Source: Russula earlei
Taxonomy: Eukaryota > Basidiomycota > Agaricomycetes > Russulales > Russulaceae
Assembly (NCBI GenBank): GCA_025769875.1
Contig: JAGFNK010001133.1
Location: 1-14,444, forward strand
Length of the DNA: 14,444 bases
Direction: 5' to 3'
Under the pieces are notes generated by a model. That model was given only the letters and a program-made list of their open reading frames with translations, ran no database searches and was not told the DNA's origin. The number at the start of each line of letters is the position of its first letter. The first letter of the stretch is position 1. Below are positions 1-6,125 of this stretch, in pieces. The position numbers and the translations under genes were made by a program.

Positions 1-276
1 TACATTTTGTGCTGGCAAGGGTTTGGTCATAGTTTGAAGGTGCAGGTGGTGTCTTTGTGCAAATCGTTCATGGATTATCATTCCTTCTGCTCCACTGTCG
101 AGCAGGGCTCTTGCACCGATTTCTTTGCCACTTGTCTTCCCTACTAAGGTAACTTTCAAGGCAATGGAAGGGGAGCGAATATTCTTGGTAAAGACTTTGG
201 GGTAATTGATTTCTCTTTGTATCGTACTGATTTGGACCACATCCCTCCTTGGTGCAGAAGGGGGTCCAATTAAAAA
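1..276 (-). CDS. Aspartic protease at the start of a Ty3/gypsy pol ORF (partial, runs off the left edge)
   Basis: This frame is open from the gag stop to the window edge. It carries the retropepsin active-site motif in the context ALLDSGAEGMII, with the DSGA codons at 88-99, followed by a typical hydrophobic stretch. Retropepsin cleaves the Gag-Pol polyprotein inside virus-like particles; reverse transcriptase, RNase H and integrase would normally follow and must lie beyond position 1. The frame is -1 relative to gag and overlaps its stop in a run of five T, so expression as a Gag-Pol fusion by frameshifting is likely. There is no useful ATG. The motif supports the family well; the clade cannot be assigned without the RT. 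Confidence 0.8.
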
Positions 277-1226
277 TCCATAGGAGCAGATCTTGGGCGG
301 AGGATTGAGTCCGCAAGTGTTTCTCTCCAAGTTGTCAATGATGCAACAGGAATAGGTTCTTCTTGTGCAGGTTCGGTGTTTTCATCCTGGATGGTTGTAG
401 CTCTGACTGTTTGGGGGCGAGATCCTTGTCGTTGACGTCCTTGGGCTGCTTTCTTTGCTCTACATTGATTTGCCATATGGTTCTTCTTTCCACAGTAATA
501 ACAGAGGTTGTTCTTGCGTCGAAATTCTTTCTCTGCATCTGTGAGAGGTTTTCTTTCACTTCTGGACTCCCAAGGTTGTTCGTTAGGTTCTCCTTGGTAC
601 AAGTTAATTTCCAAGGGATTGTCTGATCCTTGAGTGTTTAATCCTCGAGTATGCACAGTGCATCCTCCTCTGAAGGCCGTGGAATTGTATAGGTGGAACA
701 GGTTGTCAAATTCTCTTGCTGCTTTGACAAGGGCTGCAAGTGTAGATGGTGTCGGCATGATCCCTAGTATTTTCTGATGTAGGGCCGGGTTAATGTTCTT
801 CCTGAATGCATACATCTTTGTTCTTTCGTCAGTGGTAGCTCGTGATGCGTGGTGTGACCATTTCTGATACCATTCGTTAAATGGTAGTTTCCCTTGGTAA
901 TAAGTGTGCATGGTGTTAGTGGAGGCTAATTCTGCTTCTGCAGGGATAAAGTGATTGGCAAAGGCTTTCTTGAAATCGTCCCATGATCCATAGTCTGCTA
1001 TTGTACGAGCCATAGCCTTAGTGGTCTGTTCTCTAGCCCACGCTCCGGCGGGTGCTCCTACTTTAAAGTGGGTTAGTGCAGCGGCGACTTTCTTGCTTTC
1101 ATCTGTAAAGGAGTCGCCATTGATGTAGTAATAATTGGCCAAGGCTGCCCAAAAGGCTTCTGCATTGTCGGCTTTTCCATCAAAGGGTTCTGGGGCAGTT
1201 CCTACAAGGCGAGGATTGCTGGACAT
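270..1226 (-). CDS. gag: Gag (capsid-nucleocapsid) of a Ty3/gypsy-type LTR retrotransposon
   Basis: A 318-codon frame from the first ATG (1224-1226) to TAA (270-272). The N-terminal two thirds resemble retrotransposon Gag capsid proteins: an opening with PFDGKADNAEAFWAAL, then conserved tryptophans and helical segments such as WDDFKKAF and FNEWYQKW. Residues 242-255 form a CCHC zinc knuckle, C-X2-C-X4-H-X4-C (CYYCGKKNHMANQC), the RNA-binding nucleocapsid signature. A basic glutamine-rich tail and an acidic segment follow. Gag packages the element RNA in cytoplasmic particles. The protease frame follows in -1. The frame stays open upstream for about 150 more codons without an ATG (separate entry), so the true N-terminus is uncertain. 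Confidence 0.88.
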   Translation of the reverse strand: MSSNPRLVGTAPEPFDGKADNAEAFWAALANYYYINGDSFTDESKKVAAALTHFKVGAPAGAWAREQTTKAMARTIADYGSWDDFKKAFANHFIPAEAELASTNTMHTYYQGKLPFNEWYQKWSHHASRATTDERTKMYAFRKNINPALHQKILGIMPTPSTLAALVKAAREFDNLFHLYNSTAFRGGCTVHTRGLNTQGSDNPLEINLYQGEPNEQPWESRSERKPLTDAEKEFRRKNNLCYYCGKKNHMANQCRAKKAAQGRQRQGSRPQTVRATTIQDENTEPAQEEPIPVASLTTWRETLADSILRPRSAPMDF

Positions 1227-1682
1227 TGTAGGGTTCTGAGTTGTTGTGACTGTAACAATTGGTGGAGCTGGACCTTGTAACTGGATTCTAGTTGGAGTGA
1301 GTGTTTGGGGGATTGTTTGTGGTGCGCTGCTAACTGTATGCGGAGTGGGTTGTTGAGTATTTCGATGGGTAGAGGGTCCTGGAGTAGCACTTCGAACACT
1401 TGGTGCAGTGCCTAGAACAGCAGTAACTTCTTGTGTTGCTCTAGCTGTGAAATCGACTTCCTTGTTGTTGTAGTAAACCCAGTATCTTCTAGAACGACTC
1501 CACTTGACTGGTTTATCTAGGAAGAGACCTGTGAAATTATAGGGGTTGAATTCTTGAACGTTTTCCGCTCCTGGGGCTGCTGCTTTAAGTTGTTCAGTGG
1601 TAACTTCGTCATTGTCGTCTTCGTATAACCAAGTGTCAGAAAGATTTCCGTGATTGATAATAGATACACCCGCGAATTTCCC
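1227..1682 (-). CDS. ATG-less in-frame N-terminal extension of the gag ORF
   Basis: The gag frame is open from a TGA at 1683-1685 and contains no ATG before 1226, yet it reads like protein. It has WLYEDDNDEV, then LFLDKPVKWSRSRRYWVYY, then a Pro/Thr/Gln-rich linker leading into the capsid region. WLYEDDND resembles WLYDADYN in ORF B, and FLDKP resembles FLDRP in ORF A, both in the neighbouring LTR unit. This suggests a domain that was once or still is translated, through splicing, a non-AUG start or recoding. It could also be a gag copy that has lost its ATG. Function unknown. Confidence 0.5.
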
Positions 1683-1723
1683 TCAGTAACAGTGTGTCAA
1701 GACTCACTGTTGAACTATCCAGT

Positions 1724-1948
1724 TCAAGAGCGAGGGATAAGCTTGAAGACGAGTCGATAGACGTCCAAGACCGCGTGGGCAAGGAGTAGAGACCAGAGTA
1801 GTAACAAATACCAGAGAGGTATTGTTACTGCGAGAGTAGAGCAGTCATGCAGGGAAGAGGCCAGGATAGTCACAAGGGGATGGTCCTTAAAGGAGTATCC
1901 CAGGGATGGAGAGTGCCGTAAACAAATGGACAGTCTGAGGACTGTCCG
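1724..1948 (-). CDS. Leader ORF L1 with a C-terminal hydrophobic segment (putative microprotein)
   Basis: Open frame from a TAG at 1949-1951 to TGA at 1724-1726 (74 codons), lying in the LTR leader downstream of the TATA box. The C-terminal 30 residues are strongly hydrophobic (IPLWYLLLLWSLLL), followed by a basic end (YRLVFK), as in a single-pass membrane peptide. From the shared WY to the stop, LTR 2 encodes the same number of residues (29) with 13 identities, including W-Y-L-L, the second W, Y-R-L and the last S. Many codon pairs differ only synonymously, such as CTA/TTA, CTT/TTG, CGT/CGA and CTG/CTC. No in-frame ATG is present, so translation is unproven. Family unknown. Confidence 0.4.
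   Translation of the reverse strand, partial: RTVLRLSICLRHSPSLGYSFKDHPLVTILASSLHDCSTLAVTIPLWYLLLLWSLLLAHAVLDVYRLVFKLIPRS
1928..1947 (-). promoter_or_regulatory. Perfect hairpin near the LTR 1 transcription start
   Basis: GGACAGTCTGAGGACTGTCC is an 8-bp perfect inverted repeat around a TGAG loop. It sits about 17-35 nt downstream of the TATA box, so it should be at or near the 5' end of the transcript. LTR 2 has an imperfect version at the same place (5582-5604). Confidence 0.55.
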
Positions 1949-1963
1949 CTACTTTATTGAGCA

Positions 1964-1971
1964 CTTATATA
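1964..1971 (-). promoter_or_regulatory. TATA box of LTR 1
   Basis: TATATAAG on the minus strand, followed by a leader conserved with LTR 2 (CAATRAAG, then CAGACTGTCCATTTGT). It points toward the gag ORF, so transcription of the gypsy element should start about 25-30 nt further left. Confidence 0.6.
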
Positions 1972-2545
1972 CTACAAGAGAACTGCTAAATAGGGGACAA
2001 GTCATAACCTTGTTATCAAGCATAATAGAGTGATGAGTAAGAAGTCGGAGGACACTTACTGAGCATGCTCAGTCATGCTCAGTAAGCTGCTGAATAAGAA
2101 GCTCCTCTTGATGAGTAAGAGTTTCCATTGTCCACGTGTTTACTGTTTTAGTGCACGTGCAAGCACCTGATTCATTTCCTGTTAGTTAGTTTAGGGCCAG
2201 TCATTTGAGGACTTGTAGTTTGGCTAAGGAATAGTGTTATCTTATAAGGCCCTTATATAGTTCTATTAGGGTCCTTAGAGTCGACCCTAATAGTTCTATT
2301 AAGGTCTTTAGTGTTGTCTTATAGTTCGTTCTATAGTTATTAGAGTTGGTCTAATAACGCGTTGTAGGGCCTTTGATACTAGGTTAGTACCTATTGTAGA
2401 GTTTCTAGGGTCGTTCCAAAGGGTCCTTAGGAAGGCCCTAATACTGTCTTTAGTTGCTAGAAGGGTTGCCTTTAAGTGGGGCTTGCTGTATGTTGATTGT
2501 GCCGAGAATCACTCGCGCAACAATGCACGCGCGATATTGTGGACA
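1972..2545 (-). promoter_or_regulatory. U3 region of LTR 1 with palindromes and short repeats
   Basis: No gene is supported here. Visible structure: a perfect 16-bp palindrome ACTGAGCATGCTCAGT (2058-2073) nested in a 13-bp inverted repeat (CTTACTGAGCATG at 2055-2067, complement at 2074-2086); two copies of TGATGAGTAAGA near 2031 and 2109; and diverged copies of TAGTTCTATTARGGTCYTTAG around 2255-2315, with further GGGTCCTTAGG motifs near 2420. Such elements fit a retrotransposon enhancer, but no binding protein is known to me. Confidence 0.4.
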
Positions 2546-2563
2546 CCTCTACTCACCCCTTTT
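2546..2563 (-). other. Polypurine-tract-like sequence abutting LTR 1
   Basis: On the minus strand AAAAGGGGTGAGTAGAGG (16 of 18 purines) lies directly before TGTCCACAAT, the candidate outer end of LTR 1. A polypurine tract normally precedes a 3' LTR and primes plus-strand DNA synthesis. Its presence upstream of an LTR that is followed by gag suggests a shared or tandem LTR, or is chance. Confidence 0.35.
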
Positions 2564-2744
2564 GCTCGTGTGAACAGGGTGACACCATAGAGGCTGGGTT
2601 TCCTCCTATAAGGAAGGGTCCTTCAAGGGCCCTCTCCGGAGAATGGTTCATGACACAGTGATCTTGAGTGTCGTAACTAAGGTTTTCAAATAGGAGTGGG
2701 ATTAGATCTTCTTCTTCGTCAGTGATGTCTCTCCTAGTGCTCAT
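2553..2744 (-). CDS. ORF D, small acidic ORF of unknown function
   Basis: A 63-codon ORF with a true ATG (2742-2744), preceded in frame by TAA 18 nt upstream. The N-terminus is polar and acidic (MSTRRDITDEEEDLIPLLF); no domain is recognised. The 3' end overlaps the polypurine-like tract next to LTR 1. It is the last ORF of the LTR 2 unit and may be an accidental frame. Confidence 0.25.
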   Translation of the reverse strand: MSTRRDITDEEEDLIPLLFENLSYDTQDHCVMNHSPERALEGPFLIGGNPASMVSPCSHEQKG

Positions 2745-2856
2745 AGATCTAGACGACTGTTATAGTCCAATGGCCGTTGTTCCAAGGATATGCAATGGTG
2801 TAGGCTGGCTTTAGTTGAATAGAGTCGGGTCTTCCTTGATGTTTTCTTAACTGGAT

Positions 2857-3381
2857 TCAGGAGTATTCTTCAGTGATGCTGCTTTGTGTTAGAACTACTC
2901 GGGTTTTCCACAGATATCCTTCGAATTCCGCTGGAGAGATGGCAAAGTCACTTATTTCTTTGGTGGGGTGTTTGTAAACTATAAAGTGTGTCAGTCGTTG
3001 ATGCCAAGCTTGGGTGCAATAATTCTTGAATTCAATTAATTCTCTTCTTGAGTGCGTAGGTAGGTTTAATGCTAAGAAGGATTGTTCTGGTAAGTAGCAG
3101 TGTAAATCAGTACTCCTAAGATCGGTACTAATGGGAGATTCAACAAGGGGTGATGCAAAGGGTTGGATAGGTACAACAGGGGTAGGAATACGATTGGTAA
3201 ACAAGGGTACGTAGGCGTCAGGAGGGGTAGGAGGTAATGGTCTTTCAACAAGAAATCCTCTTGCATTGGGAATTGCTTCTCTCTCAGGGGGTCGTTGGGA
3301 TGACGCGCGTCTCCTGTGTCGAGGAGCCAGATTTATCGAATGGGGAGGTGGTAATCGCCTGGCGTCCACAAGGTAATTCCG
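2857..3381 (-). CDS. ORF C, unrecognised retroelement-associated ORF without ATG
   Basis: Open from TGA (3382-3384) to a TGA at 2857 with no ATG. It overlaps the 3' end of ORF B by about 50 nt in the -1 frame. The product would start Arg/Pro-rich (RHRRRASSQRPPERE), contain GFLVERPLPPTPP and a Pro-rich linker, and end in a more ordered segment (WHQRLTHFIVYKHPTKEI, AEFEGYLWKTR). The GFL..RP motif recalls FLDRP in ORF A and FLDKP before gag. The overlap without an own ATG fits a C-terminal extension of B reached by frameshift or splicing, or a B-C gene broken by a mutation. No known domain. Confidence 0.4.
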   Translation of the reverse strand, partial: RNYLVDARRLPPPHSINLAPRHRRRASSQRPPEREAIPNARGFLVERPLPPTPPDAYVPLFTNRIPTPVVPIQPFASPLVESPISTDLRSTDLHCYLPEQSFLALNLPTHSRRELIEFKNYCTQAWHQRLTHFIVYKHPTKEISDFAISPAEFEGYLWKTRVVLTQSSITEEYS

Positions 3382-4196
3382 TCAGGAGTAGGAGGTGTGT
3401 CTGGTCGAAAATTGCACATGCAATACTCTGTTTTGCAGTTACACCTTGCTGTCCACGGATTTGACTCAGTATTTTCTGTGCTGGCAGACCAACGTTCCTG
3501 GCTAGTTGGGACAGTGGTTTGAATCGGTGTGAGGGGTCGAGGGGCGAGACTCGAGGCTTCTAGGATTGCTGGGACAGAATAGTACGCAGGGGGACCAGTA
3601 TATGAGGCGTCTGGGCTGGTAATTGCCCAAGGTTGATTGTAGTCTGCGTCGTATAGCCAAGAGTTAGTTTCCCAATCAAAGGTGTTGTGTATTCCTGGTA
3701 CAACAGCAAGTTGGACGTAAGATTGATTTTCCCTTTGTATTCTGTTGAGGCGTAGGTGATAGAACTGGACGGTGAGACGATAGTAGCTGATGTATGTCCA
3801 AGCCAGGTAAAACAGGCGATACCCTGTCCTTAAAGAGTTAACAATGAGATGGTGACGTGGCTGGATGATCCTAGTCCAAAGGTTTAATTCGCTGGAGCGC
3901 AGGGATTGATAATCAACTGGTTGTCCTTGGATGTTCTTTGCTTGAGCAAGTTGCCAATATAATAGTTGTTGTCGTGCTGGTGGCAGGAGTCGACTAAGGG
4001 TTTCAAGATATAGTGCGTGTTCATCGTGGCTTAGGAGTTGTCCAAATGGTAAGACTTCAAGGAATTCTTTGACAATGAGATGAGGAAAGTCTTTGTGGGG
4101 TGGTTCTATCCCTGGTACGTCGTGTAGGTTTGTTAAGGTGTTAACAGGAAACGCAGTGGAGGCCCAGGTTCGATAGTGATTTAGACTTAAGGACAT
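3333..4196 (-). CDS. ORF B, unrecognised 287-residue protein of the LTR 2 unit
   Basis: The best-formed ORF of this tract: ATG at 4194-4196, an in-frame TAG about 40 nt upstream, stop at 3333. The N-terminal half looks helical and leucine-rich (LYLETLSRLLPPARQQLLYW), followed by an aromatic stretch (LFYLAWTYISYY). Next come WLYDADYN, similar to WLYEDDND before gag, a Pro/Thr/Ser linker, and a cysteine cluster C-X-C-X4-C-X-C at residues 252-261 that could bind metal. The start MSL..HY.T is shared with ORF A2. It lies between A2 and C, all minus strand. I recognise no family; a structural, Gag-like protein of a non-autonomous retroelement is a guess from context. Confidence 0.45.
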   Translation of the reverse strand: MSLSLNHYRTWASTAFPVNTLTNLHDVPGIEPPHKDFPHLIVKEFLEVLPFGQLLSHDEHALYLETLSRLLPPARQQLLYWQLAQAKNIQGQPVDYQSLRSSELNLWTRIIQPRHHLIVNSLRTGYRLFYLAWTYISYYRLTVQFYHLRLNRIQRENQSYVQLAVVPGIHNTFDWETNSWLYDADYNQPWAITSPDASYTGPPAYYSVPAILEASSLAPRPLTPIQTTVPTSQERWSASTENTESNPWTARCNCKTEYCMCNFRPDTPPTPDGITLWTPGDYHLPIR

Positions 4197-4276
4197 GTCT
4201 AGTGATAGCGTCTTCTTCTTCGTCTTCTTCTAAGGCGTATTCTCAAGGCACTTTAGTTAAGGCAAAGGAAAAAAGA

Positions 4277-4330
4277 TTTATTCGATCTTTATTGAAGCAT
4301 TACAAGGGTGGTTCTTACTTTTTAAGAACC
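4277..4330 (-). terminator. Hairpin and two AATAAA motifs after ORF A2
   Basis: GGTTCTTA and its perfect complement (4310-4317 and 4323-4330) enclose a 5-nt loop. On the minus strand AATAAA occurs at 4288-4293 and 4277-4282 just downstream, in A/T-rich DNA. Together they could form a polyadenylation region ending a transcript of ORFs A and A2 before ORF B begins. Confidence 0.3.
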
Positions 4331-4477
4331 GTGCGCAAGATCTATAGTTTCGAGCTGGTACCTCTCAATTATTTCGAGAGGGTTAGGGGGAATACGAGGC
4401 GTAAAGCAAAAGCGAAGTAGCTGGGGGTTAAAGCGGATGGTGTCGACTGTATAAGTTGAATAGTGACGTAGGGACAT
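4322..4477 (-). CDS. ORF A2, short paralogue of the ORF B N-terminus
   Basis: ATG at 4475-4477, stop TAA at 4322-4324, 51 residues. It starts MSLRHYSTYTVDT against MSLSLNHYRTWAST in ORF B. It then has an IPPNPLEIIERYQLE stretch comparable to IEPPHKDFPHLIVKEFLE in B, and stops where B continues. It is in the same frame as ORF A, directly after A's TAG (4490-4492) with no other stop between. It may be a truncated duplicate of B or the readthrough end of A. The stop lies inside a perfect hairpin. Confidence 0.35.
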   Translation of the reverse strand: MSLRHYSTYTVDTIRFNPQLLRFCFTPRIPPNPLEIIERYQLETIDLAHGS

Positions 4478-4489
4478 GTGGTTACTGTT

Positions 4490-5266
4490 CTACCTTGAAG
4501 TGTAAGTAGCCGTATGCGAAAGCGAGACGTCTGTCCAAGAAGTCATGTATGATAGATAAGCAAAACGAGCCCTCGTAAGCAGGGTGGTAAATAGCAGGCA
4601 AGGTAAGTACTGTAGTTTCCTAAATAATGAGGTGTTAAAAATGTATGCGATGCGTCCAAGGGGGAAGTCAGCATCTGGGGCATATATCCCGACATTGGAG
4701 CAGATGCTGAAGGGGGTGAGATTGTACTGGGTGGCAAGGGCAGTGTTGGAGGGTTCTACCGCAAAAGTGTGGACGATGCGTGCACGAAAGGCGGTAGTGA
4801 AGGTGTCTGTGAATGCGCGACGAGTTAACTGGTCTGAGGTAGGGATGCGTCCAAGGTAGTCTTGATGATTCAAGTCGTGGAGGGGACACCACTGCTCCTG
4901 GTGACGATTGGTGGTAGGGAGGACAAAGTACTGGTGCGGATGGAAGCAAAATGCTGTGCAAGGGGGACGGTCAAGGAAGCCTTCAGGCAAGGGAGGTTGG
5001 TCCGTTTGCTGTTGTTCATTCTGCGCAGGAGGGGGAGTGCCAACAGGGACAAAGTCGCCTGGGATAGGCTGGGGAATGCTGGGAGACGATGGTGGGGCTG
5101 TTGGGGAGTACAAGAGGCTGAGGGGCGAGGATGTGTCGACCGGGTCGATGTCTTCAGTGAGGATGTGAAGGGCAGTGAATGGGGTAGGTTGCTGAGGAGA
5201 AGGGAGGCGCAAGGAGGTGTTAACCACAGTGGGGGAGTTAGGAGTGGACACTTGAGCGTTGGCTGG
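4490..5266 (-). CDS. ORF A, long ATG-less ORF after LTR 2
   Basis: Open from TGA (5267-5269) to TAG (4490-4492), about 258 codons, whose only methionine is near the C-terminus (SYMTSW). The first 80 residues are Pro/Ser/Thr-rich. A Cys/His-rich part follows (GFLDRPPCTAFCFHPHQYFV, then WCPLHDLNH), possibly metal binding, then a globular-looking C-terminal part (FSICSNVGIYAPDADFPLG, RARFAYLSYM). FLDRP recalls FLDKP before gag. It follows the candidate primer-binding site, the position of gag in an LTR element. Without an ATG it would need splicing, a non-AUG start or recoding, or it is decayed. Plus-strand frames here are shadows. Confidence 0.4.
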   Translation of the reverse strand, partial: PANAQVSTPNSPTVVNTSLRLPSPQQPTPFTALHILTEDIDPVDTSSPLSLLYSPTAPPSSPSIPQPIPGDFVPVGTPPPAQNEQQQTDQPPLPEGFLDRPPCTAFCFHPHQYFVLPTTNRHQEQWCPLHDLNHQDYLGRIPTSDQLTRRAFTDTFTTAFRARIVHTFAVEPSNTALATQYNLTPFSICSNVGIYAPDADFPLGRIAYIFNTSLFRKLQYLPCLLFTTLLTRARFAYLSYMTSWTDVSLSHTATYTSR

Positions 5267-5285
5267 TCAATACAGGGATAATGAG

Positions 5286-5295
5286 AGACTGTCCA
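5286..5295 (-). other. Candidate self-complementary primer-binding site
   Basis: Minus-strand TGGACAGTCT lies 2 nt inside the LTR 2 end. Its exact complement AGACTGTCCA occurs at 5583-5592, about 30 nt downstream of the TATA box, at the expected 5' end of the transcript. In Tf1/sushi retrotransposons the mRNA 5' end folds back onto such a site to prime reverse transcription. Confidence 0.5.
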
Positions 5296-5329
5296 GATGT
5301 CAAGACACGTACTGCTGATCACTAAGGAC

Positions 5330-5575
5330 TCAGGAGCAGGTGGGCAAGGGTCGGAACAGACGGTACGCGGCGTAAATGGCGTTGAACAGGAGGACGAGCC
5401 AAACAACTAGAAGATACCAGATGGGGACTGGTACATGTTGCAGGAGGCAGAGGCGAAGAGTAGAGGCCAGTGCAGCAAGGGGCTTTAAACAAGGCGGTCG
5501 TTGAAGAGTACCTTGAGGATGAGGGAGGACTTTAGACTGAGCGGTCGCAGGGGAGTACCCAGGAAGATGAGAGTA
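5330..5575 (-). CDS. Leader ORF L2 with a C-terminal hydrophobic segment (putative microprotein)
   Basis: Open from TGA 5576-5578 to TGA 5330-5332 (81 codons). The end is hydrophobic (VPIWYLLVVWLVLLFNAIYA) followed by YRLFRPLP, collinear with L1 from WY to the stop. An ATG at 5609-5611 opens the same frame 11 codons upstream but is cut by the TGA. A second ATG (5602-5604) opens another frame that begins VVRLSIC, where L1 has VLRLSIC in its own frame. An indel between the copies may thus have separated start and hydrophobic part. The region lies within the transcript leader before the LTR end. Product and role are unknown. Confidence 0.4.
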   Translation of the reverse strand, partial: YSHLPGYSPATAQSKVLPHPQGTLQRPPCLKPLAALASTLRLCLLQHVPVPIWYLLVVWLVLLFNAIYAAYRLFRPLPTCS

Positions 5576-5616
5576 TCACAAATGGACAGTCTGACGACTG
5601 CCATGCTTCATTGGGG

Positions 5617-5624
5617 CTTATATA
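5617..5624 (-). promoter_or_regulatory. TATA box of LTR 2
   Basis: TATATAAG on the minus strand, identical to that of LTR 1 and placed at the same point relative to the conserved leader and hairpin. It directs transcription toward ORFs A-D. Confidence 0.6.
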
Positions 5625-6125
5625 CAGTGTACAAGGTCGATTACAAAGAACTGGGACTATTCTAGACTCTTTGGTACCATCCAATAGGACTACAGAGGCA
5701 TAAACTTGCTTGTGTCAAGTTTCAGGCTTACTGAGCGCATTACTGATCATTGTGGAGCGATGATATCATTATGATGTCACTGTGGAGCGCTTAGTGAGCC
5801 TATGAGGTCACTGTGGAGTCGCTCAGTCAGCCATGATGTCATTGGAGCCTTGATGACATCAGATGATTTATGCAACAGTTTCTAAGAGTTTGTGCCGCTG
5901 TTTTGGGTCCTTGGTGGCTGGGTGGCCATGTGGCTGCCACGCGATGATTACCCGATTAGGAAACGGGTGCCTGGTCGTGTTATAGTGCCTTTGCAATAGC
6001 GATATCTTGTACTGCAGGAGGGATAGCCCAGAAAATGGAAGGGAGTCGGCAATGCAAAGTGAGAGAGGTCTCTCTTGAGTGAAATAGGACAATCTATGGC
6101 CAGGGCCTGGCCTTGGTTCATAACA

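Larger units (their letters stand above)
1695..2545 (-). repeat. LTR 1, 5' LTR of the gag-bearing element (boundaries approximate)
   Basis: On the minus strand this region has a promoter with a TATA box, a leader, and an end reading GTCTTGACA (1695-1703). The second LTR ends the same way (5298-5306). The outer end is either TGTCCACAAT at 2545, just after a purine-rich tract, or TGTTGCGCG at 2522. About 570 nt of U3 precede the TATA box. Leader DNA downstream of the TATA aligns with LTR 2 through short conserved blocks, but U3 does not align, so the two are related families and not the pair of one insertion. The partner LTR is not in the window, so the ends are not proven. Confidence 0.6.
5298..6125 (-). 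repeat. LTR 2, diverged relative of LTR 1 preceding ORFs A-D
   Basis: On the minus strand the region starts TGTTATGAACC (6125) and ends GTCTTGACA (5298), giving TG...CA ends and about 828 bp. It contains a TATA box (5617-5624) and a leader that matches LTR 1 in blocks: CAATRAAG, CAGACTGTCCATTTGT, CTGGGNTACTCC, CTGGCCTCT, CTTGCCCA. The U3 (5625-6125) is unrelated to LTR 1 and holds no gene. It has three GTGGAG repeats (about 5752-5816) and several TGATGTCA/TGACATCA-like sites (5772-5860), the core recognised by ATF/CREB-type bZIP factors. The internal side is followed by the candidate primer-binding site. A matching 3' LTR was not found in the window. Confidence 0.6.

Noticed and set aside
363..626. 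Plus-strand cysteine-rich ORF opposite gag
   Set aside because: It is the antisense reading of the zinc-knuckle region; the minus-strand Gag is clear.
4202..5281. Plus-strand ORFs opposite ORFs A and A2, such as 4202-4420, 4584-4859 and 4862-5281
   Set aside because: They are antisense shadows of proline-rich minus-strand frames. Their products are low-complexity and several start only at non-ATG codons.
5868..6092. Minus-strand 74-codon ORF in the LTR 2 U3
   Set aside because: It lies upstream of the LTR promoter and has no similarity to the other LTR copies.
1695..6125. LTR 1 and LTR 2 as the two ends of one retrotransposon
   Set aside because: They share leader blocks and end motifs but their U3 regions do not align. 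LTRs of one insertion start identical.
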